NCBI GenBank assembly: GCA_964607445.1
Contig: CAZSKN010000019.1
Span: 1-49,100, forward strand
DNA: 49,100 bases
Origin: CALCKU01 sp964607445
Lineage (GTDB): Bacteria; Pseudomonadota; Alphaproteobacteria; Caulobacterales; Maricaulaceae
Direction of reading: 5' to 3'
In this document: positions 8,948-17,653 of the stretch, piece by piece
Position numbering within the stretch: the stretch's first letter is position 1
Layout of the letters: the number at the start of each line of letters is the position of its first letter
Translations under genes and position numbers: made by a program
The notes under the pieces: model-generated
Seen by the model: only the letters and a program-made list of their open reading frames with translations
What the model was told of the DNA's origin: nothing
Database searches by the model: none

Positions 8948-9107
8948 TCTCTCATCGGTTTCCGGCCAGCGCCGTGACCGCATGCAGCGAGCAGCAAGGT
9001 CAGGCCAAATGAAAACAAGACCCTCTATCTTTTAAACAGAGTTAACGAAACGCTAACGCTTGCGCGCGACACTGAATTATCGATTCGATTTCTTCATGCG
9101 AGGACTA

Positions 9108-9493
9108 ATGCGCCGCTCAATCATACTCACAATTACCGTATTCGGGCTAGCCACCGCCTCACCCGTTTTTTCGGCAGATATTGGCACCTACCGTCCGGGT
9201 CAAGCCTATTCCAGCACACCTGTTGTCAATGCGGACTTATGTGAGAGCCAATGCCAAGGCGATGCACAATGTCGGGCTTGGAATTTCGTCAAAGTCAGCC
9301 CACGTCAAACCAGCGGTGTCTGTGAGATGAATGCTAATGACACGCCTCCGATTCCGAGTCCGGTCAGCATTAGCGGCACGACCCAAATTGCCTCCGATAT
9401 CGCCCGTTCGAAACTCATTTCCGGTGGCACACGTACCGTAAGAGTGGGACAATCCGCATCCCGACCGGCATCACGCCCCTTTACGCCCCAAAG
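9108..9493 (+). CDS. Secreted PAN/Apple-domain protein, 5' part up to the assembly gap
   Basis: The chosen ATG at 9108 has a GAGGA ribosome site and begins a clean Sec signal peptide (MRRSIILTITVFGLATASP, then VFSA before ADIGTY). A PAN/Apple-type domain follows with the pattern LCESQCQGDAQCRAWNFV and a later cysteine in GVCEMN, matching the family C-x3-C-x4-5-C-x-A-W signature. PAN domains bind proteins or carbohydrates outside the cytoplasm. After the domain the sequence becomes Ser/Arg/Pro-rich (RPASRPFTPQ) and enters the N run. It is very probably the same gene as the Gln/Pro-rich frame after the gap. Confidence 0.75.
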
Positions 9494-9593
9494 NNNNNNN
9501 NNNNNNNNNNNNNNNNNNNNNNNNNNNNNNNNNNNNNNNNNNNNNNNNNNNNNNNNNNNNNNNNNNNNNNNNNNNNNNNNNNNNNNNNNNNNN
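9494..9593. other. Assembly gap (exactly 100 Ns)
   Basis: Exactly 100 ambiguous bases, the usual placeholder for a scaffold gap of unknown length. It falls at the start of a Gln/Pro-rich low-complexity region, where short-read assemblies often break. Reading frame cannot be carried across it. Confidence 0.98.
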
Positions 9594-9594
9594 C

Positions 9595-10365
9595 CAAAGA
9601 CGTCAACTTCAAAGACCTAAAATTCAACCCCAACACGCCCAAAGACCGCAAAACCGGCGCATTATACGCGAAAGCATACCTGAACAAATTCGTCCGCGCC
9701 AAAGTGCCTATAAAGCCCCGTCACAAAGCCTGACGGACCAGCAAAATGCGCAACGCGGTAAACTTGGGCGCCCAAGCGCCCCGCAACACATCCAATCTCG
9801 CAATCAATTCCAGCGTTTCAAACATAATCTTGACGCGACACCGCGCAGTTTCGCACGTCCTAACGTGACACTCCCGCCCGCCCCAAAGCCACACCGCCAG
9901 ACGACGCCATATGCTGCACCTCCTCAAAATCATCACGCCTATCCGCAATATGGCGCGCAACACGCCTCAACCGATCCACGCCTTCTTGCATTGCAAAAAC
10001 AACAACGCGCCCAAAGTCACGCCCAACAACAAGCCCAGTATAATCCGCAGCACCGCCCGCCTTTAACGCGTCCGGGGCCACATGCATATGCTCAACCCCA
10101 ACGGCCTCAACCGAACGGAACACCGCATGCTCAACTTGGACAGGCTCCTGCGCCCAAACCTCCCATGGTCAAACTGCCTGCGGCGCGTGCCCAAGACAGT
10201 TTATTCGGGTCCTTATATGATGATGTTATTGCGCCTAAGCCGATTTCTGCAGACCAGATCACCCAGCAACCGAACGCGCCCATTGCCACGGTTACGTCCG
10301 TACCGACTAAACCCGTTCAGACTGAAACCCTATCAGGTCTGGCAGGCGGGATTCCGCAAAGATAA
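9595..10365 (+). CDS. Gln/Pro/Ala-rich C-terminal part of the PAN-domain protein, after the gap
   Basis: An open frame runs without a stop from the gap edge to TAA at 10363-10365 (about 256 codons). Composition is extreme: Gln, Pro, Ala, His and Arg dominate (QRRQLQRPKIQPQHAQRP near the start; LQKQQRAQSHAQQQAQYN in the middle). It ends in a less repetitive tail (DSLFGSLYDDVIAPKPISAD). It has no start of its own and lies 3' of the secreted PAN protein, so it is best read as the disordered C-terminal region of that protein. It is one base out of the frame implied by a literal 100-base gap, as expected if the true gap length differs. Confidence 0.65.
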   Translation, partial: QRRQLQRPKIQPQHAQRPQNRRIIRESIPEQIRPRQSAYKAPSQSLTDQQNAQRGKLGRPSAPQHIQSRNQFQRFKHNLDATPRSFARPNVTLPPAPKPHRQTTPYAAPPQNHHAYPQYGAQHASTDPRLLALQKQQRAQSHAQQQAQYNPQHRPPLTRPGPHAYAQPQRPQPNGTPHAQLGQAPAPKPPMVKLPAARAQDSLFGSLYDDVIAPKPISADQITQQPNAPIATVTSVPTKPVQTETLSGLAGGIPQR

Positions 10366-10475
10366 GTTTGCGCAACTATATTCTATATGTAAAGACGCAG
10401 TTGCAGAGGCTTACGACTAAGCCCTAACCGGCGCTATCTTGGAGATAATGGCAACCAAGCCTAATCATCACCATA

Positions 10476-10814
10476 CTATTTCGAGGACGCCCGTTTTACA
10501 CGGCGTAAAGTGGCAAATGATGCGACGCCGACCACGTGAAACCACCCAAAGACTACAAATACAACGAAAGCCGCGACTATAACGGTGGAAATCACTTGTG
10601 TTGCTACAATATATCCCGGAATACCCAAGAGCATCAATGTACTTCCACCACCGGCCAAACCTGAAATGAGAGCTAGAAATAACCATAAGCCGCTCCAATA
10701 AAAACTCGCAACTTTATTGGACGGATTATATAAAGTCATAGGTATGAAACATATGGCCGAAAAGCCTATCGTGATCAAAAACATTATCGCGGCTGGTAAC
10801 AACGTATTTAGCAT
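10476..10814 (-). CDS. Small three-helix membrane protein of unknown function
   Basis: 112 residues from the ATG at 10814, which has a GGGGAA ribosome site; a GTG at 10835 would add seven residues. Three hydrophobic helices are visible (TLLPAAIMFLITIGFSAICF; WSGLWLFLALISGLAGGGST; VISTVIVAAFVVFVVFGWF). The C-terminus is short and basic (LRRVKRASSK), suggesting a cytoplasmic tail. No family is recognised. It lies downstream of prfC on the same strand. Confidence 0.6.
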   Translation of the reverse strand: MLNTLLPAAIMFLITIGFSAICFIPMTLYNPSNKVASFYWSGLWLFLALISGLAGGGSTLMLLGIPGYIVATQVISTVIVAAFVVFVVFGWFHVVGVASFATLRRVKRASSK

Positions 10815-10896
10815 ATTCAATTCCCCGTGTGACACATTAATGACCTACACCGAGCAATCTTTGCGCCAAGTGCGCAACGAATCAATTAAAAAAATG

Positions 10897-12489
10897 TTAA
10901 CGTCTTTCTTTTACCCGTAAAAACCTGATTTTAGGATTTTTTTCTTGCGCATAGCCGACATCCCAGGCCGATTTTGCCAGAAACACAGGCGCGCCATCAT
11001 TATCTTCACCCGTTGTCGACATATGTTTATCTAAAAATGACTTTACCTCTGCTGGATCGTCAGAAGCAATCCATCGCGCTGTTTGATATGGCGGCATTTC
11101 AAAAGTCACCTCTAGCCCATATTCCGTTTTAATACGTTCTGACATAACTTCGATCTGTAAGGCACCAACAGCGCCGACAATCATATCAGCCCCCATAGTG
11201 GGTTTGAACAATTGGGTTACGCCTTCTTCGGCAAGACTTTCCAAGGCTTTGCGTAAATGCTTGGCTTTGAGTGGGTCTTTCAACCGCGCGCGACGTAAAA
11301 TTTCCGGCGCAAAATTAGGTATGCCCGCAAACCAGACTTTTCCTGTCTCCGATAAGCTGTCTCCAACCCGTAAAACACCATGATTGGGAATGCCGATCAC
11401 ATCCCCCGCATAAGCCGTGTCCGCCAGTTCACGGTCTTGGGCAAAAAACAAGATCGGATTATGAACAGAAATCGTTTTGTTTTCCGTGGTTTTTAATTTC
11501 ATCCCGCGTTTGAATTCACCGGAAGAAAGCCTTAAAAAAGCAACACGGTCTCGGTGGTTTAAATCCATATTTGCCTGAACTTTAAAAACAAAGCCTGACA
11601 CCTCTTTATCCGTCGGAGAAACGGTAATATCGACACCGTTTCTTTGCGCTTTTTCCGCTTGCGGCCCAGGCGCAAACTCGGCCAGTGCGTCGATTAACTC
11701 GCGTACGCCAAACCGCCGCAAAGCCGACCCGAAATAAACCGGCGTCATATGGCCCTCTCGAAAAGACTGTTCATTAAACTCGCCATATTCTTGGGCCAAC
11801 ATAGCTTCTTCTTGAAATTCTTCGAGTAAATCCGCATCGTCAAATTTAGCTTCAATCGCCATGCCTTCAAGCGCAACGCGTTCCGCGCCTTGAGAACTAT
11901 CCCCTTCTTCGCCCGGTTTGACAAACTTCAAAAACTCTTCTGTTCGCAAATCAGCGACCCCCTGAAAGCGCCGACCCGATGCAGCTGGCCACTGCATAGG
12001 CACAACGTCAAGCGCCAGCTTATCTTCAATTTCGGACAAGGTTTCAAATGGGTCACGCGCTTCGCGATCCAATTTATTGATAAATGTGATAATCGGAATA
12101 TCCCGCAAGCGGCAGACCTCAAATAATTTCAAAGTCTGGGGTTCAATACCTTTGGCGGCGTCCAATACCATAACCGCGCAATCGGCTGCTGTTAAAGTCC
12201 TGTATGTATCTTCACTAAAATCTTCATGACCCGGTGTATCCAGCAAATTAAAAACAAGGTCTTTATGCTCGAATGTCATTACAGATGAGGACACAGAAAT
12301 ACCGCGCTCCTGCTCAATTTTCATCCAATCCGATTGCGTACGGCGGGCTTCCCCGCGCGCCGCGACCTGCCCGGCCTTATGAATAGCGCCAGCTGAATAG
12401 AGCATGTTCTCCGTTAGCGTGGTTTTACCTGCATCAGGATGGGAGATAATCGCGAAAACGCGGCGCCGAGTAGCTTCTTGATTTGACAT
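10897..12489 (-). CDS. prfC: Peptide chain release factor 3
   Basis: 530 residues, the usual RF3 length. The GTPase domain is intact: P-loop SHPDAGKTT (residues 16-24), switch II DTPGHEDF and the guanine-specificity motif NKLDR. An EF-Tu-like domain II follows, then the RF3 C-terminal domain (MGADMIVGAVGALQIEVMSERI). In the cytoplasm RF3 uses GTP to release RF1/RF2 from the ribosome after termination. The start at 12489 gives MSNQEATRRRVFAIISHPDAG, matching family N-termini. It ends in a basic tail, KIRFLRVKERR. Confidence 0.97.
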   Translation of the reverse strand: MSNQEATRRRVFAIISHPDAGKTTLTENMLYSAGAIHKAGQVAARGEARRTQSDWMKIEQERGISVSSSVMTFEHKDLVFNLLDTPGHEDFSEDTYRTLTAADCAVMVLDAAKGIEPQTLKLFEVCRLRDIPIITFINKLDREARDPFETLSEIEDKLALDVVPMQWPAASGRRFQGVADLRTEEFLKFVKPGEEGDSSQGAERVALEGMAIEAKFDDADLLEEFQEEAMLAQEYGEFNEQSFREGHMTPVYFGSALRRFGVRELIDALAEFAPGPQAEKAQRNGVDITVSPTDKEVSGFVFKVQANMDLNHRDRVAFLRLSSGEFKRGMKLKTTENKTISVHNPILFFAQDRELADTAYAGDVIGIPNHGVLRVGDSLSETGKVWFAGIPNFAPEILRRARLKDPLKAKHLRKALESLAEEGVTQLFKPTMGADMIVGAVGALQIEVMSERIKTEYGLEVTFEMPPYQTARWIASDDPAEVKSFLDKHMSTTGEDNDGAPVFLAKSAWDVGYAQEKNPKIRFLRVKERR

Positions 12490-12607
12490 ACTGCGCTATA
12501 AGCGCGCCTGCGAGATCGGGCAAGTAGGGATTTTTAAAAGCCACATTTCGTATTCACCGTTAAGCCAAAGCCGGCTTATTTAAACGAAAGCCAGCATAAT
12601 CCCGAAC

Positions 12608-12871
12608 TTATGTATTCGTCTTTAGCTTCCGGACTTGCCCTTCAAGGGTCTTGACCTTTTTTGTGAGAGCTTCGATCTCGCGATGCGAGGTAAGCAATCT
12701 TGCCTTGAGCACTTCAAATTCGTCACGTCCAACAAGGTCCATATCCGCAATTATACGTTCAGCTTGCGAACGTCCGACAGCCTTGACCTCATCTCCAACG
12801 CCTTTTACGGCTCCGAAAGCATTTGTCAGAAGGTTCGAGACATCATCCAGAGGACGGCTTTTAGACGACAT
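12608..12871 (-). CDS. ubiK: BMFP-domain accessory factor, UbiK family
   Basis: 87 residues of the BMFP (membrane fusogenic, YqiC/UbiK) family. An amphipathic N-terminal half (LDDVSNLLTNAFGAVKGVGD) is followed by the DMDLVGRDEFEVLKARL motif and a C-terminal coiled coil (EIEALTKKVKTLEGQVRKL). In E. coli UbiK assists the ubiquinone biosynthesis complex at the membrane. In alphaproteobacteria this gene is commonly divergent from lgt, as it is here. Confidence 0.85.
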   Translation of the reverse strand: MSSKSRPLDDVSNLLTNAFGAVKGVGDEVKAVGRSQAERIIADMDLVGRDEFEVLKARLLTSHREIEALTKKVKTLEGQVRKLKTNT

Positions 12872-12963
12872 TGGGTTCTCCCATCAAAATTTTACTTTCC
12901 TTAGATATAGTCGCGGTATAACACAATGCAAATTCAAATTTTGCAAACAGCTATGACATTCTT

Positions 12964-13878
12964 ATGACAGAGTTTTTTTTCTCACTCAATCTGATCAGCC
13001 TTATACATTTGATAAAGGCTATACCGTTTCCGGATTGGATCAGCCCAAATGTGGTGAGCTTTGGAAAATTCAGTATAAAATGGTACGGGTTGAGCTATGT
13101 CGTGGGTGTCATGGGGGCTTATGCATGGGCCAAACATTTGACTACAATGGATGAAATTTGGCGCCCCGATGGGGTAACGCGTGGCAATGACATCATCCCG
13201 AATAAACGTATGCTTGAGGATTTTGTTTTTTTTGCTTTTCTCGGCATCATAATAGGCGGTAGATTAGGATCTGTTCTGCTCTATGATACGGAACAATATA
13301 TCAATAATCCCATACGAATTTTACAAGTCTGGAAAGGTGGCATGGCATTCCACGGCGGTTTTCTGGGCGTGTGCGTCGCCTTAATCTATATGGCAAAAAC
13401 CCGTAAAATGTCGCTTTGGCGTATCTCGGATGTGGTCGCCTGCGGGGCCCCTATCGGCATTGGCATGGTGCGTTTATTTGGGAATTTCGTAAATCAGGAA
13501 CTTTACGGGCGTATTACAGATGTGCCTTGGGCCTTTATTTTTAAAACAGACCCAGGGTCTTACCCACGTCACCCCAGCCAACTTTACGAAGCCGCTTTAG
13601 AGGGCGTAGCAATATTTATCATCCTGATGATAGCGGTCAAAAAATTTAAAGCCCTAACTAAACCGGGGGTTTGCGCAGGCGGGTTTATTTTTCTCTATGG
13701 CATATTTCGTATATTTGTAGAGTTTTTCAGGGCACCTGACGCAGAGTTGTTCGGGCCGCTCACCCGCGGGATGACCTATTCGCTGCCTATGGTGATTATC
13801 GGAGCCGCCATTGTGTTATGGGCCTTAAAACGCGCGCCGGTAGCGCCTAAACGTGTTGCCGAGCCCGCGCCTAAATGA
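12964..13878 (+). CDS. lgt: Prolipoprotein diacylglyceryl transferase
   Basis: 304 residues, multi-pass inner-membrane enzyme that adds diacylglycerol from phosphatidylglycerol to the lipobox cysteine of prolipoproteins. Family motifs are present: MAFHGGFLGV, the Lgt signature region GAPIGIGMVRLFGNFVNQELYGR and RHPSQLYEAALEG. The first 16 residues (MTEFFFSLNLISLIHL) precede the usual family start; a TTG at 13009 would start just before IKAIPFPDW and is an alternative. The stop overlaps the next gene by four bases (ATGA). Substrates encoded in this window include the DUF3179 and FKBP lipoproteins. Confidence 0.96.
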   Translation: MTEFFFSLNLISLIHLIKAIPFPDWISPNVVSFGKFSIKWYGLSYVVGVMGAYAWAKHLTTMDEIWRPDGVTRGNDIIPNKRMLEDFVFFAFLGIIIGGRLGSVLLYDTEQYINNPIRILQVWKGGMAFHGGFLGVCVALIYMAKTRKMSLWRISDVVACGAPIGIGMVRLFGNFVNQELYGRITDVPWAFIFKTDPGSYPRHPSQLYEAALEGVAIFIILMIAVKKFKALTKPGVCAGGFIFLYGIFRIFVEFFRAPDAELFGPLTRGMTYSLPMVIIGAAIVLWALKRAPVAPKRVAEPAPK

Positions 13879-14972
13879 CCCTGAAGGTCCGCGTGCAGGA
13901 ATTGATTAAATCTACGGGACCGATCAGCGTTGCCGAATATATGACATTGTGCCTGCTGGACCCCGTGGATGGTTATTACCCGACACGCGACCCGTTAGGC
14001 TCAGAAGGTGATTTCATTACAGCTCCTGAAATTTCACAAATGTTCGGCGAAGTCCTCGGACTTTGGTGTATCCAAAGCTGGCAAGATATGGGCAAGCCTG
14101 AGACTGTAAATCTAATTGAACTGGGACCGGGGCGCGGTATCATGATGAGCGATATCTTGCGCGCGGCCAAATTGGATACAGCCTTTTTTAAGGCGGTGTC
14201 TGTCACCCTGATTGAAGCCAGCGCAGCCTTAGAATCCGTACAAGCTCAAACGCTCGCAGATTGCGGCGCCCTAGTAACATGGGTTGACCGTCTTGAGGCT
14301 GTCGCGCACGGGCCAAGCTTAATTTTAGGAAATGAATTCCTCGACTGCCTACCTATTCGGCAATTCGTTCAAAAAGACCGTTTTGCCGGAACGGCCGGCT
14401 GGCGTGAACGTAAAATCATGTTGGACAGCGACAACCGTCTCTGCTTCGGCCTGGCTCCAGAGGCTATATCCATACCATTACAAAACACACTACCACGCGC
14501 TCAGAGCGAAGCTAAAAATGACGACCTTATTGAAACCTGCCCTGCGAGTTCGCAAATTTTAGATATTCTTAAAACCCGTTTTAACGCCGCCCCCGGCCGG
14601 GCACTCTTCATAGATTACGGCCCGGAGTCCACGGAATTCGGCGATACGCTCCAAGCTTTAAAACGCCATCAAAAAGTAGGTGTATTTTCTAATCCCGGAC
14701 ATACAGACCTCACCGCCCGGGTTGACTTTGGCGCGCTCATGGACTTAGCACAAAAACTAGACATAAAAACGCTTGGCCCCGTTACGCAACGGGCTTTATT
14801 ATCCAAGCTTGGAATTGAAATGCGTGCCGTAGCCCTCACGCGTGCCCAGCCCGACGCGAAACCCAAAATTTTAAGACAATTGCACAGATTAATGGATAAT
14901 GACGAAATGGGCGCATTGTTTAAAGCTATATGTTTTGGGTCTGATGATATGAATACCAGCTTGGGGTTTTAA
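13875..14972 (+). CDS. SAM-dependent methyltransferase, MidA/NDUFAF7 family
   Basis: 365 residues. The start overlaps lgt (ATGA), implying translational coupling. Characteristic blocks are GYYPTRDPLGSEGDFITAPE at the N-terminus, the SAM-binding loop LIELGPGRGIMMSDILRA, LILGNEFLDCLPIRQFV and ALFIDYGPESTEFGDTLQA. The eukaryotic relative NDUFAF7 methylates an arginine of a respiratory complex I subunit. The bacterial role is presumed similar but is not established by this sequence. The lgt-midA-pgeF order is a familiar alphaproteobacterial arrangement. Confidence 0.9.
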   Translation: MTLKVRVQELIKSTGPISVAEYMTLCLLDPVDGYYPTRDPLGSEGDFITAPEISQMFGEVLGLWCIQSWQDMGKPETVNLIELGPGRGIMMSDILRAAKLDTAFFKAVSVTLIEASAALESVQAQTLADCGALVTWVDRLEAVAHGPSLILGNEFLDCLPIRQFVQKDRFAGTAGWRERKIMLDSDNRLCFGLAPEAISIPLQNTLPRAQSEAKNDDLIETCPASSQILDILKTRFNAAPGRALFIDYGPESTEFGDTLQALKRHQKVGVFSNPGHTDLTARVDFGALMDLAQKLDIKTLGPVTQRALLSKLGIEMRAVALTRAQPDAKPKILRQLHRLMDNDEMGALFKAICFGSDDMNTSLGF

Positions 14973-15005
14973 GAATCAAAATGGTACTGCAGAAATAAAG
15001 TTTGA

Positions 15006-15788
15006 ATGATTGAATTTAAAACACATGACCTCATTGAACACCACACACTCTCTCACGGGTTTTTCGGCCGCAAGGGCGGTCTCTCGACAGGTGTATATGA
15101 CAGTTTAAACGCAGGATATGGCTCAGCTGACAAAGTCGAGAATATAACCGAAAATCGCAAACGTATAGCGAGGGCCATAGGATGCAGCCCCCCTCACCTT
15201 TTGAGTCTCTGGCAACACCATAGCACGGATGTCGTGATCGTGGACGCCCCCTTTAAAGACATGCGACCCAAAGCAGACGGACTCGTGACGCAAACTCCGG
15301 GAATTGCCCTATCTGCACTCGCGGCCGATTGTGGTCCGGTTTTACTTCACGATCCGGAAAGCGGCACTATCGGAGCCTGCCATGCAGGGTGGCGGGGTGC
15401 ACTGGACGGCATTACCGAAAGCACGATTGAGGCCATGGAACGATCTGGTGCAAAGAGAGAAAATATTCGCGCCGTTTTAGGGCCGTGTATTTCGCAAATT
15501 TCCTATGAAGTCGGCCCGGAATTTAAATCTCGATTTATATTAAAAGATAAAAACACCGAACGGTTTTTTCGCCCGGGCCCCGCCAAAGCTAACGGCGAAC
15601 GCCGCGCTCATTTCGACCTTAAAGGATTTATTTTGGCGCGACTCGCCCAATCCGGTTTAATACATATAAGCGCTCTGACGGATTGCACTTATGCGAACCC
15701 TCACACCTATTACAGCTATCGTTACAATACGCATCATGGTTTAAACGATTATGGGCGCAATATTTCTACTATAATGCTCATAGAATGA
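15006..15788 (+). CDS. pgeF: Peptidoglycan editing factor / purine nucleoside phosphorylase (YfiH, laccase-like)
   Basis: 260 residues of the multicopper-oxidase-fold YfiH/PgeF family. The metal and active-site motifs are intact: SLWQHHSTDVVIV (His), ADCGPVLLHDP (Cys) and IGACHAGWRGALDG (His), followed by GPCISQISYEVGPEF. In E. coli PgeF limits misincorporation of L-Ser into peptidoglycan precursors; related proteins act as purine nucleoside phosphorylases or adenosine deaminases. It lies 33 bases after midA and is closed by a hairpin at 15799-15822. Confidence 0.92.
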   Translation: MIEFKTHDLIEHHTLSHGFFGRKGGLSTGVYDSLNAGYGSADKVENITENRKRIARAIGCSPPHLLSLWQHHSTDVVIVDAPFKDMRPKADGLVTQTPGIALSALAADCGPVLLHDPESGTIGACHAGWRGALDGITESTIEAMERSGAKRENIRAVLGPCISQISYEVGPEFKSRFILKDKNTERFFRPGPAKANGERRAHFDLKGFILARLAQSGLIHISALTDCTYANPHTYYSYRYNTHHGLNDYGRNISTIMLIE

Positions 15789-15798
15789 TTTACTTTCG

Positions 15799-15822
15799 AA
15801 GGCGTCCTGATTAAGACGCCTT
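15799..15822 (+). terminator. Hairpin terminator after pgeF
   Basis: Perfect 8-bp stem AAGGCGTC / GACGCCTT with an 8-base loop, starting 11 bases after the pgeF stop and 34 bases before prs. No long T tract follows, so termination may be partial. Confidence 0.55.
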
Positions 15823-15855
15823 ATATATCTGAACTCCCCAGCGTGAGACGGCGAC

Positions 15856-16797
15856 ATGAAACTGATTAGCGGCACATCAAATGACAGATTAGCGCGGGAC
15901 ATAGCCGATGTTTTGGACGTTCCTTTAACCTCTATTGATATTGAGCGCTTCCGCGATCAGGAAATTTTTGTCAAAATAAATGAAAATGTACGCGGTGAAG
16001 ATATTTTCCTTATTCAACCCACCTCTGCGCCCGCCAATGACCACCTCATGGAACTCTTGATTATTATAGATGCCTTGGTTCGCGCTTCGGCAAAACGTAT
16101 TACCGCAGTCGTGCCTTATTTTGGCTATGCACGACAAGATAGAAAGGTTGGGGGCCGGACACCTATTACGGCTAAATTAGTTGCCAATCTCATCTCAAAA
16201 GCTGGGGCTGACCGCGTGCTCACGATTGATCTTCATGCAGGTCAAATCCAAGGCTTTTTTGACATTCCGACAGATAATCTGTTTGGGCAGCCTGTTTTTG
16301 TTGAAGATATTAAAGAATACCTCTCAAAAGCTGAACGCGATAACCTTATGTTCGTATCGCCTGATACTGGTGGCGTGGTGCGTACACGCTCGCTGGCTAA
16401 AGAGTTTAACGCCGATATCGCCATTGTTGATAAGCGCCGCCCCAAGGCGGGAGAGGCAGAAGTTATGAACATTATTGGCGACGTCGCAGGACGCAATTGC
16501 ATTTTACTTGATGATATTATCGATTCTGGTGGAACCTTGTGCAATGCGGCCAGAGCCTTGAAAGATAAAGGCGCAAATACCGTCTCCGCCTATATTACAC
16601 ATGGCGTTCTCTCGGATCCTGCGGTGCAACGTATTACAGAGTCTGAATTAACCGAAGTCGTGATCACCGACACAATCGCACAGCCTGAAAACGTAAAAAA
16701 TTGCAAAAAGATTCGCGAAGTACCGGTCTCTACCCTGCTCGGTGAAGCCATCCGCCGTATCGCCAATGATGAAAGTGTCTCAAAACTATTTGGCTAA
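15856..16797 (+). CDS. prs: Ribose-phosphate pyrophosphokinase
   Basis: 313 residues, the expected length. Makes PRPP from ribose 5-phosphate and ATP for purine, pyrimidine, histidine, tryptophan and NAD synthesis. Landmarks are KLISGTSNDRLARDIADVL at the N-terminus, FRDQEIFVKINENVRG, the catalytic flexible loop PYFGYARQDRKVGGRTPI, the metal-binding LTIDLHAGQIQGFFDIP and the PRPP loop ILLDDIIDSGGTLCNAA. It sits between the pgeF hairpin and rplY. The downstream apt (20311-20841) uses its product. Confidence 0.97.
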   Translation: MKLISGTSNDRLARDIADVLDVPLTSIDIERFRDQEIFVKINENVRGEDIFLIQPTSAPANDHLMELLIIIDALVRASAKRITAVVPYFGYARQDRKVGGRTPITAKLVANLISKAGADRVLTIDLHAGQIQGFFDIPTDNLFGQPVFVEDIKEYLSKAERDNLMFVSPDTGGVVRTRSLAKEFNADIAIVDKRRPKAGEAEVMNIIGDVAGRNCILLDDIIDSGGTLCNAARALKDKGANTVSAYITHGVLSDPAVQRITESELTEVVITDTIAQPENVKNCKKIREVPVSTLLGEAIRRIANDESVSKLFG

Positions 16798-16880
16798 ACC
16801 CTCATTATTAGCTCTGTAATGACTTGCGTTTTCGGGCGGATTTGCTTATAGACCGCCGGAATTTAAAAGATTCCCGCGCT

Positions 16881-16928
16881 GCCGCCCGTATTTACCCTTT
16901 ATTTTGAGGTTTGGGCGGCTGATTTTTT
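16881..16928 (+). terminator. Terminator-like hairpin plus T6 between prs and rplY (possible attenuator)
   Basis: Stem GCCGCCC (16881-16887) pairs with GGGCGGC (16913-16919) across a 25-base loop that can pair internally. A T6 run (16923-16928) follows closely. It is 84 bases after the prs stop and only 28 bases before the rplY start, so it could end prs transcripts or sit in the rplY leader as an attenuator. Confidence 0.4.
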
Positions 16929-16955
16929 GGGTATCTGACCAAAAGGACGAAGAAA

Positions 16956-17606
16956 ATGAGTGATATTTGTCTCGATGTTGTTGTACGTGATGGAACAGGC
17001 ACAGGTAATGCCCGTGCAGCCCGCCGTGAAGGATTTGTTCCCGGTGTCATCTATGGCGGCGGTGATCAATCCGTATCTGTGGCTATCAAATTTAATGAAG
17101 TGATCAAGGCGATCAATTCGGGTCAGTTTTTATCTAATATGATCGAATTGTCCCATGATGGTAAAAAACAAAAAGTCATCACCAAAGATGTTCAATTCCA
17201 CCCCGTCTCAGATATGCCTGTGCATGTTGATTTTTTCCGCGTAACAGCGAAATCAATCATTGAGGTAGAAGTTCCGGTTATCTTTGCAGGTGATGATGTT
17301 TCTCCCGGTATTAAACGCGGCGGCATTTTGAACGTCGTGCGATATACGGTTGAAGTCAAATGTCCTGCGGGGGAAATTCCTGATAATATCGAGGTAGATA
17401 TTTCAGCCATGGACATTGGAGACAGCTTACATATTTCGGATGTTACGCTGCCCAACAATGTTAAGCCTACAATCGATGATCGGGACTTTACGCTCGCAAC
17501 TATCGTGAGTTCACGTGCCTCCAAAGAAGGCGAAGGCAGCGAGAGTGAAGACGAAAGTGATGATGCTGGCGAAGGCGAAGTGGCGGCTCCGACCGGAGAC
17601 GAATAA
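16956..17606 (+). CDS. rplY: 50S ribosomal protein L25, long Ctc form
   Basis: 216 residues: an N-terminal L25 5S-rRNA-binding domain (GTGNARAARREGFVPGVIYG; VITKDVQFHPVSDMPVHVDF) and the C-terminal TL5/Ctc beta domain (VEVPVIFAGDDVSPGIKRGG; VDISAMDIGDSLHISDV). It ends in an acidic, disordered tail (SESEDESDDAGEGEVAAP) of the sort seen in alphaproteobacterial L25. It binds 5S rRNA in the large subunit. A strong ribosome site (aaggacgaagaaa) precedes the ATG. Followed by pth, the usual order. Confidence 0.96.
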   Translation: MSDICLDVVVRDGTGTGNARAARREGFVPGVIYGGGDQSVSVAIKFNEVIKAINSGQFLSNMIELSHDGKKQKVITKDVQFHPVSDMPVHVDFFRVTAKSIIEVEVPVIFAGDDVSPGIKRGGILNVVRYTVEVKCPAGEIPDNIEVDISAMDIGDSLHISDVTLPNNVKPTIDDRDFTLATIVSSRASKEGEGSESEDESDDAGEGEVAAPTGDE

Positions 17607-17653
17607 TTCGTCCTCTGCTGGACTGGCTAGCGCGCCGAAAAGCGGACCCAATT

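Noticed and set aside
9060..9107. Upstream start of the PAN-domain gene
   Set aside because: The first 16 residues precede a complete signal peptide, and the ATG at 9108 has the better ribosome site.
10082..10420. Alternative frame over the end of the Gln/Pro-rich gene, ending in AVAEAYD
   Set aside because: The last 30 residues look protein-like, but the earlier part is Leu/Arg-rich shadow sequence and the primary frame stays open with consistent composition to 10365.
12561..12578. TAAGCC/GGCTTA hairpin between ubiK and prfC
   Set aside because: Six-bp stem without a T tract; too weak to call a terminator.
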